Assembly (NCBI GenBank): GCA_022548915.1
Contig: JAKZES010000007.1
Location: 62,001 to 126,000 of the forward strand
DNA: 64,000 nt
DNA from: Verrucomicrobiaceae bacterium E54
Lineage (GTDB): Bacteria; Verrucomicrobiota; Verrucomicrobiia; Verrucomicrobiales; Akkermansiaceae
Reading direction: 5' to 3'
In this document: in pieces, positions 6,845 to 16,089 of the stretch
Numbering within the stretch: position 1 is the stretch's first letter
Layout of the letters: each line of letters opens with the position of its first letter
The notes under the pieces: model-generated
The model's input: only the letters and a program-made list of their open reading frames with translations
Told to the model about the DNA's origin: nothing
The model's database searches: none
Made by a program: the position numbers and the translations under genes

Positions 6845-9800
6845 GTGCCCGCGACGGCGCGTCCCACGGATCTCTGGCTGGCCCGCGCGGCCGGGGTTCC
6901 CGAGTTCCGCAAACGCCTGGACCAAATGGTCAAAGGCGACGGCACCATCGTGTTCGATCACGTCGAACCTGCTGCCGAGGCGTGGCTGATCGCCCTGGTC
7001 CGCCACGCCGAACCGAGGGGTCGGACCTGGTTGCTGGTGCCCTCCCCCAAGCACCGCGAGCGCCTCGCCGCGGAGCTTGCACTGTGGCGGATGAATGCCT
7101 CCATCCTGCCCGATCCGTCGCTTGAGATCAGCGAGACCGAACTCGGCGACCCGGAGGGCGAAGCGGCTCGTCTCGAGCTGCTCAACCGCGCCTCCCGCGC
7201 CGAAAATTTCCTGATGCTCGCCTCGCCGGGCGTCTTCGCGTCACCCGCGCCGGATCCGGACAAGCTGCGGCAGCGCCGCTTGATCCTGAGTCCGGGCGAG
7301 CAGCACGACCCCGCGACCCTCACCGACATCCTCTCCGACCAAGGCTACGAGAAATGCGTCCTCGTCCAGGACCGCGGGCAGTTCGCGGTGAGAGGCGGCA
7401 TCCTCGATGTGTTTCCGTGGCAGAGCGGCTGCCCGCTGCGACTCGAATTTTTCGACACCGAGATCGAGTCGATCCGCGAATTCGAGATCGACTCGCAGAC
7501 CTCGGTTCGGAAGCTGGGCAAGGCCGAACTCCTGCTCGGCGAGGTCGACAACGATTGCACGGTCGAGGCCTACCGGCGACCGGATGACCGGGTGATCGTG
7601 CTCGGGGAAAGCGCGGTTCGCCATGATCTCGCCATCATCGAGGGCTCCGCGGATCCGGAGGCCGAGGAAGATTTCTCCACCGCCTGCTTCAGCAAGCCCC
7701 TCGGTGCCTTCGAGGCCGGGGACTTCGTGCTCGAGGATGCGCTTCGGGAGCGATTCTTCAAGCAACTCGCCGAATGGCACCGCGAGGATTGGAAGGTCGG
7801 CATCGTGTTCTCCAATCGCGGCGAGCAGGAACGCTTCGAGGAACTGGTTCCCGACGATCTCGGATTCGCACCGGAGTTCCTCCGCGGCGAGCTGATGGAG
7901 AGCTTCACGGTTCCGGCCGCGAAGATCGCCCTGCTTTCCTCCAGCGAGATCTTCGGCCGCTACCGAACCCCGGGCATGCTCAGCGGCTCGCGCGGCGACA
8001 CCCGCCGGGTCACCAGCGCCCGCGCCTCGCTCGACGAAATCTCCGAAGGCGATCTGGTCGTGCACAGCGAGTATGGTGTCGGTCGTTTCCTCGGCATCCC
8101 CGACGGCGAGGAGGAAATCACCATCGAGTACCGCGATGGCGCCCTGCTCTCGGTGCCGGTCGACCAGAGCCACCTGGTCAGCCGCTACGTCGGCATCGGC
8201 GGCCGGGCACCCCAGCTCTCGAAGCTCGGGGGCACCGGCTGGCGCAACACCCGCAAGGGGGCGGAAACGGCGATCATGGACTACGCCGCCCGCCTGCTGC
8301 GCATCCAGGCCGAGCGGGAGGCGGCCGCGGGCTTCGCCCATCCACCGGACAGCCGCTGGATGTGGGAGTTTGAAAACTCCTTCCATTTCACCGAGACCCC
8401 CGACCAGCGCCGGGCGATCGAGGAAACCAAGCGCGACATGGAATCGCCGCGGGCCATGGACCGGCTGATCTGCGGTGATGTCGGCTTCGGCAAGACCGAG
8501 GTCGCGATCCGCGCCGCCTTCAAGGCCGTCACCGGCGGCAAACAGGTGGCGCTGCTGTGCCCGACCACCGTCCTCGCCGAGCAGCACTGGCGAACCTTCC
8601 GCGAGCGGATGAGCGACTACCCGATCCGGATCGACCTCCTCAACCGCTTCCGCTCGCCCGCCGAATCGCGGGAGACCATTCGCGGCGTCGGCGACGGCTC
8701 CGTGGACATCGTCATCGGCACCCACCGCCTGCTTTCCGCCGACATCCACTTCAAGGACCTCGGCCTGGTCGTGGTCGATGAGGAGCAACGCTTCGGCGTG
8801 AAGCACAAGGAACGCTTCAAGGACCTGTTCCGGCAGATCGACGTGCTCACCCTTTCCGCCACGCCGATTCCCCGCACGCTCTACATGGCGCTGATGGGGG
8901 CGCGCGACATGTCGACCATCGACACCCCGCCGCCGAACCGGATCCCGGTCCACACCACGGTCACGCCCTACGACGAGCGCCTGATCCGCGAGGCCGTCCG
9001 CCGCGAACTCCGGCGCGACGGCCAGGTCTTCTTCCTCCACAACCGGGTGAAGTCGATCGACCTGATGCGGCGCAAGCTCGCCGAACTTCTCCCCGAGGCC
9101 CGCATCCTCGTCGGCCACGGCCAGATGGAGAAAGACGAGCTGGAGGTGGTGATGCGCTCCTTCGTCCGCGGCGAGGCCGACATCCTGCTGGCGACCACCA
9201 TCATCGAGACCGGCATCGACATCCCCAACGCCAACACCATCCTCATCGATCGCGCCGACCGTTTCGGGCTGGCCGACCTCTATCAGCTTCGCGGCCGGGT
9301 CGGACGCGCCGGCGAGCAGGCCTACGCCATCCTGCTGCTGCCCCGCGAGCTGGTCACCCAGGGCGACGCCCGCAAGCGCATCCACGCGATCAAGCAGTAC
9401 ACCGCGCTCGGCTCCGGCTTCAAGATCGCGATGCGCGACCTCGAGATCCGCGGCGCCGGCAACCTGCTCGGCACCAAGCAGTCCGGCCAGATCGCGGCGG
9501 TCGGCTTCGGCCTCTACTGCCAGCTCCTGCGTCAATCGATCGACCGGCTCCAGGGCCGGGATTCCACCGGTGCCGTCGACACCGCCTTCCGCAGTGATTT
9601 CATCGCCTTCTCCCAGGCCGAATTCCAGCGCGGCTCCGCCGATGTGGAAATGCTCCCGGCCTACCTGCCCCACAGCTGGCTCACGGAGACCCGCCTGCGC
9701 GTCAGCGCCTACCGCGAAATGGCCGAGTGCCTCGACGAGGAGGAACTCAACCGGCTCTCCGCCCGCTGGGCCGACCGTTTCGGACGCCTGCCCGACGAGG

Positions 9801-10003
9801 CTCGCCAGCTTCTCGACGTCACCCGCCTCCGGCTTCTCGGTGCCGGGCGCGGGGTCGAATCGATCGAGATCAAGGGCCAGCGCCTGATGCTCCAGCGCAA
9901 CGGCGACTACATCATGCTGGAAGGTCGTCGTTTCCCGAGGCTCAAACAAACCAAGCCGGCCGCCAAGCTGCGCGAGGCGATCGAATTGCTCAGGAACCTA
10001 TGA
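6845..10003 (+). CDS. mfd: Transcription-repair coupling factor Mfd
   Basis: 1052 residues. It displaces stalled RNA polymerase and recruits UvrA for strand-specific repair. Domains in order: UvrB-like module (about 1-330), CarD-like RNA-polymerase interaction domain (SEGDLVVHSEYGVGRFLGI, about 400-460), then an SF2 translocase with Walker A ICGDVGFGKTEVAIRAAF, DEEQRFGVKHKE, LSATPIPRTLYMA, TTIIETGIDIPNANT and QLRGRVGRAG. A C-terminal TRCF domain follows. The GTG at 6845 is chosen because AAGGTG lies just upstream; a longer reading frame to 6734 would be encoded by the repeat element and is not protein-like. Confidence 0.96.
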   Translation: MPATARPTDLWLARAAGVPEFRKRLDQMVKGDGTIVFDHVEPAAEAWLIALVRHAEPRGRTWLLVPSPKHRERLAAELALWRMNASILPDPSLEISETELGDPEGEAARLELLNRASRAENFLMLASPGVFASPAPDPDKLRQRRLILSPGEQHDPATLTDILSDQGYEKCVLVQDRGQFAVRGGILDVFPWQSGCPLRLEFFDTEIESIREFEIDSQTSVRKLGKAELLLGEVDNDCTVEAYRRPDDRVIVLGESAVRHDLAIIEGSADPEAEEDFSTACFSKPLGAFEAGDFVLEDALRERFFKQLAEWHREDWKVGIVFSNRGEQERFEELVPDDLGFAPEFLRGELMESFTVPAAKIALLSSSEIFGRYRTPGMLSGSRGDTRRVTSARASLDEISEGDLVVHSEYGVGRFLGIPDGEEEITIEYRDGALLSVPVDQSHLVSRYVGIGGRAPQLSKLGGTGWRNTRKGAETAIMDYAARLLRIQAEREAAAGFAHPPDSRWMWEFENSFHFTETPDQRRAIEETKRDMESPRAMDRLICGDVGFGKTEVAIRAAFKAVTGGKQVALLCPTTVLAEQHWRTFRERMSDYPIRIDLLNRFRSPAESRETIRGVGDGSVDIVIGTHRLLSADIHFKDLGLVVVDEEQRFGVKHKERFKDLFRQIDVLTLSATPIPRTLYMALMGARDMSTIDTPPPNRIPVHTTVTPYDERLIREAVRRELRRDGQVFFLHNRVKSIDLMRRKLAELLPEARILVGHGQMEKDELEVVMRSFVRGEADILLATTIIETGIDIPNANTILIDRADRFGLADLYQLRGRVGRAGEQAYAILLLPRELVTQGDARKRIHAIKQYTALGSGFKIAMRDLEIRGAGNLLGTKQSGQIAAVGFGLYCQLLRQSIDRLQGRDSTGAVDTAFRSDFIAFSQAEFQRGSADVEMLPAYLPHSWLTETRLRVSAYREMAECLDEEELNRLSARWADRFGRLPDEARQLLDVTRLRLLGAGRGVESIEIKGQRLMLQRNGDYIMLEGRRFPRLKQTKPAAKLREAIELLRNL

Positions 10004-10039
10004 GTCTCGGACGGACCGCGAGCTGCAAACCCGCCACCC

Positions 10040-10453
10040 TCACTCCACCTCCTTCAACCGGTCCTTCAGCTCGGTCAGGCTCTTGCGCCAGTCCTCGATC
10101 TCGCCGGCTTCCTCCCAGGTCTCCCTGAGTTCGCTGGGACGGTTGAAAACCCGATCCACCACCTTGCGGGCCCGTCTCAGACGCCCGTCGTCGTCATCGA
10201 GCTCCTGATCGTCGATCCAGTTTTCCAACCCCTCGGCATCGTCTGCTCCCTTGCTGGGCCGGCCGTAGAGCCATGCCGTCACCTCGGCCGCGGCAATTCC
10301 CTCCTCGGCCACCGAGGCCTCGAGTTCGCCCTCGCCGCCGAGCACCGCATCGATTGCCTCGTCGACCATGTCGATCGATCCACTTTCGACGAGCTCGGCC
10401 AGCCAGTCGCTGGCGGAATCATTCGCGAAAGAAGTCGTGTCCCAAGCACCCAT
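10040..10453 (-). CDS. DUF4259 domain protein
   Basis: 137 residues. The opening MGAWDTTSFANDSASDWLAEL is the hallmark of DUF4259, a small family of unknown function (consensus wording MGAWGxGxFxNDxAxDWxxxL). The rest is acidic and helical, with a DDDDGRLRR stretch and a C-terminal coiled-coil-like segment. It is convergent with mfd, and ppk2 follows upstream on the same strand with 42 bases between. Confidence 0.8.
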   Translation of the reverse strand: MGAWDTTSFANDSASDWLAELVESGSIDMVDEAIDAVLGGEGELEASVAEEGIAAAEVTAWLYGRPSKGADDAEGLENWIDDQELDDDDGRLRRARKVVDRVFNRPSELRETWEEAGEIEDWRKSLTELKDRLKEVE

Positions 10454-10495
10454 GGCCCTGTTTGACCGCTTCGAAATGGGTCTGTCAACCCCGCT

Positions 10496-11335
10496 TCAAT
10501 CCCCGATGACAATCTTGTCCGGATCAAAGTCGATGTCCGGGAACTTCAGGTCGAGCCTCTCCAGCGTATTGGCGAACAGCCGCGCGACGCACAGGTTGCG
10601 GTACCATTTGCGGTCCGCCGGGATCACATACCACGGTGCCCAGGGCTTGCTGGTCCGCTCGATCAGATCCTCGTAGGCCTGCTGGAACTCATCCCACCGC
10701 TTGCGGTCCGCCAGGTCGTCCGGGTTGAACTTCCAGTGCTTGGCCGGGTTGTCGAGGCGCTTCTGGAGCCGGTCCTTCTGCTCGTCCTTCGAGATGTGGA
10801 GGAACAACTTCAAGATGGTGGTGCCCTCCTCCGCCAGCATCCGCTCGAACTCGACAATGTGGCGGTAGCGCTGCTGCCAGACCTTTTCCGGCATCAGCTT
10901 CTTCACCCGCACCGCGATGATGTCCTCGTAGTGGCTGCGGTTGAAGATCATGATCTCGCCATCCCGCGGCACGTGGCGGTGGATCCGCCACAGGAAGTCG
11001 TGGGCAAGCTCGTTCTCGCTCGGCTTCTTGAAGCTCCGCACGTGGATGCCCTGCGGGTCGACCCGCGAGAAGACGTGCTTCACACAGCCGTCCTTGCCGC
11101 CCGTGTCCATCGCCTGGATGATGACCAGCACCCGGTGCTTGCCCTGGGCATAGAGGACCTTCTGGAGCTGCTGGATCTCGTCGCGGAGTTCGTCGAAAAG
11201 CGCCTGGGTCGAGCTCTTGCCGCCATCCGGGCAGAGGGACAGGTCGTCGGCTTCCTTCTCACGGAGCTTCACCTTGGCACCCTCGGGCACGATGTAGCGT
11301 TCACACGGGTCTCCAAGCAACTTCATCATTGGCAT
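10496..11335 (-). CDS. ppk2: Polyphosphate kinase 2 (PPK2 family)
   Basis: 279 residues, single-domain PPK2. Enzymes of this family move phosphate between polyphosphate and nucleoside mono- or diphosphates. Walker A is IIQAMDTGGKDG (about residues 73-84); Walker B/lid residues are FNRSHYEDIIAVRV. GKDGCVKHVF and the C-terminal WYVIPADRKWYRN are typical. The length suggests a class I or III enzyme, but class cannot be settled by eye. The gene diverges from the ppx-like and ppk1 genes with a 102-base gap, which forms a polyphosphate locus. Confidence 0.92.
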   Translation of the reverse strand: MPMMKLLGDPCERYIVPEGAKVKLREKEADDLSLCPDGGKSSTQALFDELRDEIQQLQKVLYAQGKHRVLVIIQAMDTGGKDGCVKHVFSRVDPQGIHVRSFKKPSENELAHDFLWRIHRHVPRDGEIMIFNRSHYEDIIAVRVKKLMPEKVWQQRYRHIVEFERMLAEEGTTILKLFLHISKDEQKDRLQKRLDNPAKHWKFNPDDLADRKRWDEFQQAYEDLIERTSKPWAPWYVIPADRKWYRNLCVARLFANTLERLDLKFPDIDFDPDKIVIGD

Positions 11336-11437
11336 GCTTTCGTTCCCTTCACCGCTTGAAAAGCTTCAAGTGATCCAATTTCCAGTGTCACACATTCGGC
11401 GTTGCATGGCCCGTCCGGTTCGGCAACCTAGCAGCCG

Positions 11438-12988
11438 ATGAGCTGCCCGGACGACACCCCGATTTCCGCCGTCGCGCCGGTCACCGCGGTGCACATCGGC
11501 GCGAGTTCGGTGTCGATGCTGGTGGCGCAGAAGGGCGAGGACGGCCGCTACACCCCGGTCGATTTCCTCGAGCAACCCGCTCCGCTGGCCCGCGACATCT
11601 TCCGCCACGGCAGCATCGGCCGCGAGACGACCGAGCGAATCGTCGAGATCCTCAACGGCTTCGTCTCCACCGCCCGCGAGTACGGGGCGAGAATCGACCT
11701 CGAGTCGAGGGCGGTCGCGACCAACATCCTCGTCGAGGCCGACAACCACGAGCGTTTCCTCAACCGGGTGAGGATCGCCTGCGGACTCGAGATCAATCCG
11801 ATCGACGACGGCGAAATGACCCGCCTGATCTACCTGAAGACCCGCCGCCGGCTGCTCGACACCCCCCCGATGAAGCGCAAGAGCGCGATGGTCCTTCACG
11901 TCGGCCCCGGCAACACCCGCGCCCTGCTTTTCGAGGATGGAGCCATCCGCCGCTACACCAGCTACCGGCTCGGTGCCCACCGCACCCGCGAGGCCATCGA
12001 GGGCTCCCACAACGGCGGCGAGGCGATGCTCCGCGTGATCCGCGAAAACGCCTCGGGCAACCTCGCCCAGCTCCGGTTCGACTACCACGACGTCAAGGTC
12101 TCCACCCTGGTCATGATCGGCTATGAACTCCAGCAGGTGCGGCATTTCCTCACCGACCGCTCGGGATCGTGCAGCCCCAAGACACTGCGGCGGGTTTCCG
12201 GCACCGCCGCGGAAATGAGCGATCTCGAACTCGTCCAGCATTTCCAGACCGACTACCAGTCGGCCGAGGCGCTCGTCCCGGCCATCGAGACCAATCTCGC
12301 CATCGCCGAAGCCCTAGGCGTCGAGGACCTGCACATCCCCGCCAGCGACTACGAGCAGGGATTGTTGCAGGACATCCTCGTCTCCAACCAGCTGACCGAC
12401 TCCCTCGACCGCGAGGTGCTGCGCTCGGCGCGCATCCTGGCCTCGCGCTTCCTGTCCGACGCCAATCACGGCGAACACGTCTCGCGGATCTCCCTGCATC
12501 TCTTCGACCAGCTCACCGACCTCCACCGGCTCAGCCCGCACGACCGGCTGCTGCTCGAGGTCGCGGCGATTCTCCACGAGGTCGGCACCTTCATCAGCCC
12601 GCGCGCCCACCACAAGCACTCCGAATACATCATCCTCAACAGCGAGATCTTCGGGCTCGACCGGCGCGACGTCACCGTGATCGCGCTCGTCGCCCGCTAC
12701 CACCGGCATTCCGGTCCGCGTCTCGACCACCCGGCTTACCGCGAGCTCGCGCCGGCCGACCGCATCCTCGTCTCCAAGCTCGCCGCCATCCTGCGGGTGG
12801 CCGACGCCCTCGAGCGCACCCACAACCAGCGCGTCCACGACATCGAAACACGCCGCCACCGCCACCGCCTCCACCTGGTGCTCCCCGGCGTCAGCGACGT
12901 CGCGGTCGAACGCCTGGCCATGGAGTCGAAGGGCGACCTCTTCGAGCAGGTCTTCGGGCTCGAAGTCGTGATTGCCGATCCGGCTTAG
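11438..12988 (+). CDS. ppx: Ppx/GppA-family phosphatase with C-terminal HD-like domain
   Basis: 516 residues, the length of full Ppx/GppA proteins. Residues 15-320 form the actin-like phosphatase (TAVHIGASSVSMLVAQ; LHVGPGNTRALLFEDG). The C-terminal half is HD-like (NHGEHVSRISLHLFDQL, AAILHEVGTFI, HHKHSEYIILN). Expected role: release phosphate from polyphosphate or pppGpp. Two nucleotide-loop motifs are unusual: the GGGSTE loop is GPGNTR, and the catalytic SGEEEAR block is DDGEMTR, so activity may differ. A short repeat-bearing gap of 74 bases leads to ppk1. Confidence 0.85.
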   Translation: MSCPDDTPISAVAPVTAVHIGASSVSMLVAQKGEDGRYTPVDFLEQPAPLARDIFRHGSIGRETTERIVEILNGFVSTAREYGARIDLESRAVATNILVEADNHERFLNRVRIACGLEINPIDDGEMTRLIYLKTRRRLLDTPPMKRKSAMVLHVGPGNTRALLFEDGAIRRYTSYRLGAHRTREAIEGSHNGGEAMLRVIRENASGNLAQLRFDYHDVKVSTLVMIGYELQQVRHFLTDRSGSCSPKTLRRVSGTAAEMSDLELVQHFQTDYQSAEALVPAIETNLAIAEALGVEDLHIPASDYEQGLLQDILVSNQLTDSLDREVLRSARILASRFLSDANHGEHVSRISLHLFDQLTDLHRLSPHDRLLLEVAAILHEVGTFISPRAHHKHSEYIILNSEIFGLDRRDVTVIALVARYHRHSGPRLDHPAYRELAPADRILVSKLAAILRVADALERTHNQRVHDIETRRHRHRLHLVLPGVSDVAVERLAMESKGDLFEQVFGLEVVIADPA

Positions 12989-12996
12989 TCGAAGTT

Positions 12997-13019
12997 CCAA
13001 GTGAGAAGTTCCAAGTTCC
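12997..13019 (+). repeat. 23-base dispersed repeat core, copy A
   Basis: The sequence CCAAGTGAGAAGTTCCAAGT followed by TCC is identical at 32360-32382 and, reverse-complemented, at 53504-53526. It sits between ppx and ppk1. Bases on both sides (AAGTT before, AAA after) are partly shared too. Confidence 0.85.
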
Positions 13020-13062
13020 AAATGCTCCGCAGACCGCCTTCCCTTCCTTTTTCGCACTGCTC

Positions 13063-15165
13063 ATGAAACTGCCTTACGTGAACCGCGAGTTGTCCTGGCT
13101 GGAGTTCAACCAGCGGGTGCTCTCCGAAGGCCAGCGTGCCGATCTGCCGCTGCTCGAGAGGCTCAAGTTCCTCGCGATCACCGCCTCCAACCTCGACGAG
13201 TTCTTCCAGGTGCGGGTCGGCGGCCTGATGCTGATGCGCCGCAGCGGCCGCACCCGGCCCGATCCCTCCGGCCTCACCCCTCTCCAGCAGATCCAGGCCA
13301 TCCGCCGCAGGGTCCAGCGGATGATCTCGGACCAGTATCAACTGCTGTCGGAGGATCTCCTGCCGGCGCTCGAGAAGGAGGGGATCCGGATGATGCGCAT
13401 CGCCCAGCTCGAGCCGGCCCAGACCGACCAGCTGGCGACCTACTTCCACGCCTCGGTGGGCCCGCTGCTCACGCCGCTGGCGATCGATCCCGGGGGCGAC
13501 CCACCCCATGTCCCCGGACTGCAACTCACCCTGGCCTGCAAGCTGCGGGACGAGGACAGCGACTCGACCCGTCATGCGCTCGTCCCCCTGCCCGAAAGCC
13601 TCGGTCGCCGGATCGCCGTGGACGTCCCCGGGGTCGACAACGCCTTCGTGCTGATCGAGGACCTTGTTGCGGCCCATCTCGGCTCGCTTTTCCCCGGCGA
13701 AAAGGTCGTCTCGACCGGCTGCTTCCGCGTCACGCGAAACGGCGACATCGCCGTGCAGGAGGAAGACGCCATCGACCTTGCCGGCGAGATGGAGGACGTG
13801 CTCGCCGCCCGCAAGATCGCCGACACCGTCCGGCTCGAGCTGCCCGTTCCGATTTCCCGCGATCTCGCCGGAGTCATCCGCGAGGTCTGCCAGGCCGGGC
13901 CGGGCGAGGTCTACCGCATCCATGGCCCGCTGGGTCTCGCCTCCTTCATGGAAATGGCCTTCCTCAGCGGCTTCGACCACCTCCGCGACCGCGACTGGAG
14001 TCCCCAGCCCTCGCCCGACATTTCTCCGGCCGAACCGGTCTTCGATGCGATCGCCCAGCGCGACATCCTGCTTCACCACCCCTACGAAAGCTTCGAGCCG
14101 GTGCTGCGGATGCTCGATGAAGCGGCCCGCGACCCCGACGTGCTGTCGGTCAAGCAGGTCCTCTACCGCACCGCGAAGAATTCCCGCATCATCGATGCCC
14201 TGATCCGCGCCGCCGCCATCGGCAAGCAGGTGACCGTGCTGGTCGAACTCAAGGCGCGTTTCGACGAAGCCCGGAACCTCGACCGCGCCGAGGAACTGCA
14301 GCGTGCCGGAGCGCACATCGTTTACGGCGTGAAGGGACTCAAGACCCATGCCAAGATCTGCATGATCGTCCGCCGCGAGGCCGGCATCCTGCGCCGCTAC
14401 GTCCACCTCGGCACCGGCAACTACAACGAGTCCACCGCCCGGCTCTACACCGACATCTCCCTGCTCACCTGCCGGCCCGAGTACGGATCGGACGCATCGC
14501 TTTTCTTCAATGCGGTGACCGGGCGCTCGAAGCTGCTGCGCTTCCAGCGCATCGTGCCGGCGCCCACCGCCATGAAGCCGCGCCTGCTGTCGCTGATCGC
14601 GGACGAGGCGGAGCGGGCCCGCCAGGGCGAACCGGCCCGGATCCTGGCCAAGGTCAACTCCCTGCAGGACCCCCAGGTCATCGCCGCCCTCTACGACGCC
14701 TCGAGGGCCGGCGTGCAGATCAAGCTGAATGTCCGGGGCATCTGCTGCCTCAAGACCGGCAACTCGAAGCGGGCGAGGAACATCGAGGTCGTCTCCATCA
14801 TCGACCGCTACCTCGAGCACTCGCGGATCTTCTATTTCCATCAGGGCGGCGACGCGCAGATGTTCATCTCCTCGGCCGACTGGATGGGCCGCAACCTCGA
14901 CCGCCGTGTCGAACTCATGGTTCCCGTCGAGGAGAACCGCCTGAAGTCGCGCCTGTTGAAGATCCTCGAAACCTTCTTCCGCGACAACCAGCAGGCCTGG
15001 CGCATCCGGTCCGACGGCACCTCCGAGCGGATCACCCCGGACAAGGGCGGTAAGATCTTCCGGGCGCAGGAATACTTCCAGCGCCGGGCGAGGCGCACCG
15101 CCAAGGCTGGCGAACATGAACGCGCCATGCGCTTCGAACCCCACCTTCCTCCCGAAGAGTCATGA
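13063..15165 (+). CDS. ppk1: Polyphosphate kinase 1
   Basis: 700 residues. PPK1 polymerises the gamma-phosphate of ATP into polyphosphate. Domains in order: N domain (VNRELSWLEFNQRVL, SNLDEFFQVRVGGL), head domain, and two phospholipase-D-like catalytic domains. ILLHHPYESFEPV, VKQVLYRTAKNSRI and KTHAKICMIVRRE (containing the autophosphorylated His) are intact, as are GTGNYNESTA and NLDRRVE. The ATG at 13063 starts exactly at the family N-terminus (MKLPYVNREL). The TGA overlaps the next gene's ATG by 4 bases. Confidence 0.96.
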   Translation: MKLPYVNRELSWLEFNQRVLSEGQRADLPLLERLKFLAITASNLDEFFQVRVGGLMLMRRSGRTRPDPSGLTPLQQIQAIRRRVQRMISDQYQLLSEDLLPALEKEGIRMMRIAQLEPAQTDQLATYFHASVGPLLTPLAIDPGGDPPHVPGLQLTLACKLRDEDSDSTRHALVPLPESLGRRIAVDVPGVDNAFVLIEDLVAAHLGSLFPGEKVVSTGCFRVTRNGDIAVQEEDAIDLAGEMEDVLAARKIADTVRLELPVPISRDLAGVIREVCQAGPGEVYRIHGPLGLASFMEMAFLSGFDHLRDRDWSPQPSPDISPAEPVFDAIAQRDILLHHPYESFEPVLRMLDEAARDPDVLSVKQVLYRTAKNSRIIDALIRAAAIGKQVTVLVELKARFDEARNLDRAEELQRAGAHIVYGVKGLKTHAKICMIVRREAGILRRYVHLGTGNYNESTARLYTDISLLTCRPEYGSDASLFFNAVTGRSKLLRFQRIVPAPTAMKPRLLSLIADEAERARQGEPARILAKVNSLQDPQVIAALYDASRAGVQIKLNVRGICCLKTGNSKRARNIEVVSIIDRYLEHSRIFYFHQGGDAQMFISSADWMGRNLDRRVELMVPVEENRLKSRLLKILETFFRDNQQAWRIRSDGTSERITPDKGGKIFRAQEYFQRRARRTAKAGEHERAMRFEPHLPPEES

Positions 15166-16010
15166 TCATCGAACCTGTCGGAACCATCAGGAGCCAGTGG
15201 GGCGAGGGCCCCATCTGGTGGAAGAACTCGCTCTACTACGTCGACATCGAGGGCCGCCGCGTGATCCGCCACACCCCGGAAAGCGGCGAGGAGGTCCAGT
15301 GGGAAACGGGTGAGCGCGTCGGCACGGTCGTGCCCCGTGAGTCGGGCGGCCTGGTCATTGCCGGTGACAGCGGCTTCCATCTTCTCGACGAAGGCGACGG
15401 CAGTCTGCAACCCCTCGGCGACCCGGAGCCGGACAAGACCGACAACCGCTTCAACGACGGCAAGTGCTCGCCCGACGGACGGTTTTTCGCCGGCACGATC
15501 AGCCTGGCGAAGAAGACCGGCGACGCCCGGCTCTACCGGCTCGATCCCGACCATTCGATCCACGAGGTCTTCGGCCCGGTCACCAACTCCAACGGCATCG
15601 CCTGGAGCGCGGAGGGTGCGACCTGCTACTACATCGACACGCCGCGCCGCGAGGTCCTCGCCTTCGACTACGCGGAAGGACACCTGACGAATCTCCGCAC
15701 CGCCTTCTCGACCGGGGCCATCGACGCCTCTCCCGATGGCATGACGATTGATGCCGACGGGAATCTGTGGATTGCCTTCTGCCACGGTGCCTGCGTGGTG
15801 TGCTACGACCCTACCACCGGCACCGAGCTGCGCCGGGTGGAACTCCCCTGCCTCGAAACCACCGCCTGCGCCTTCGGTGGCCCCGACCTGGCCGACCTCT
15901 ACGTCACGACCGGTATTCACAAGACCGAGGTCGAAGAACACGCCGGCCGCCTCCTCGTCATCCGCGATCTCGGCGTCCAGGGCGTGCCTGCCAACGCCTT
16001 CGGCGGTTAG
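15162..16010 (+). CDS. SMP-30/gluconolactonase-like beta-propeller
   Basis: 282 residues. SMP-30/Gre/LRE family, calcium-dependent lactonases that open sugar lactones. Metal and active-site positions are visible: the Glu in WGEGPIWW (residue about 15), the Asn in NRFNDGKCSPDGR, TNSNGIAW, and the Asp in IDASPDGMTIDADGN. The start overlaps the ppk1 stop (ATGA), so it is translated from the same mRNA as ppk1. Why a lactonase accompanies polyphosphate kinase is unclear. The substrate is not predictable from sequence alone. Confidence 0.88.
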   Translation: MIIEPVGTIRSQWGEGPIWWKNSLYYVDIEGRRVIRHTPESGEEVQWETGERVGTVVPRESGGLVIAGDSGFHLLDEGDGSLQPLGDPEPDKTDNRFNDGKCSPDGRFFAGTISLAKKTGDARLYRLDPDHSIHEVFGPVTNSNGIAWSAEGATCYYIDTPRREVLAFDYAEGHLTNLRTAFSTGAIDASPDGMTIDADGNLWIAFCHGACVVCYDPTTGTELRRVELPCLETTACAFGGPDLADLYVTTGIHKTEVEEHAGRLLVIRDLGVQGVPANAFGG

Positions 16011-16014
16011 GTGG

Positions 16015-16074
16015 CGCAAAGCTCCGGCTTTGCGAGCTGATTGCCGAAGCTCCGGCTTCGGCGCCCCACGGGGC
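16015..16074. terminator. Tandem TCCG-loop hairpins between convergent genes
   Basis: Three hairpins follow one another: CGCAAAGC-TCCG-GCTTTGCG (16015-16034), GCCGAAGC-TCCG-GCTTCGGC (16043-16062) and GCCCC-AC-GGGGC (16063-16074). They lie between convergent genes, so a two-way terminator is likely. Identical TCCG tetraloops in two different stems also recall a palindromic repeat family seen near 32.8-33.0 kb. Confidence 0.55.
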
Positions 16075-16089
16075 TGGAGCCACCGTGGA

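Noticed and set aside
7241-9949. Very long open frame antisense to mfd (about 900 codons)
   Set aside because: It is the mirror of the high-GC codon use of mfd, has no RBS or family motif and overlaps a well-supported gene completely.
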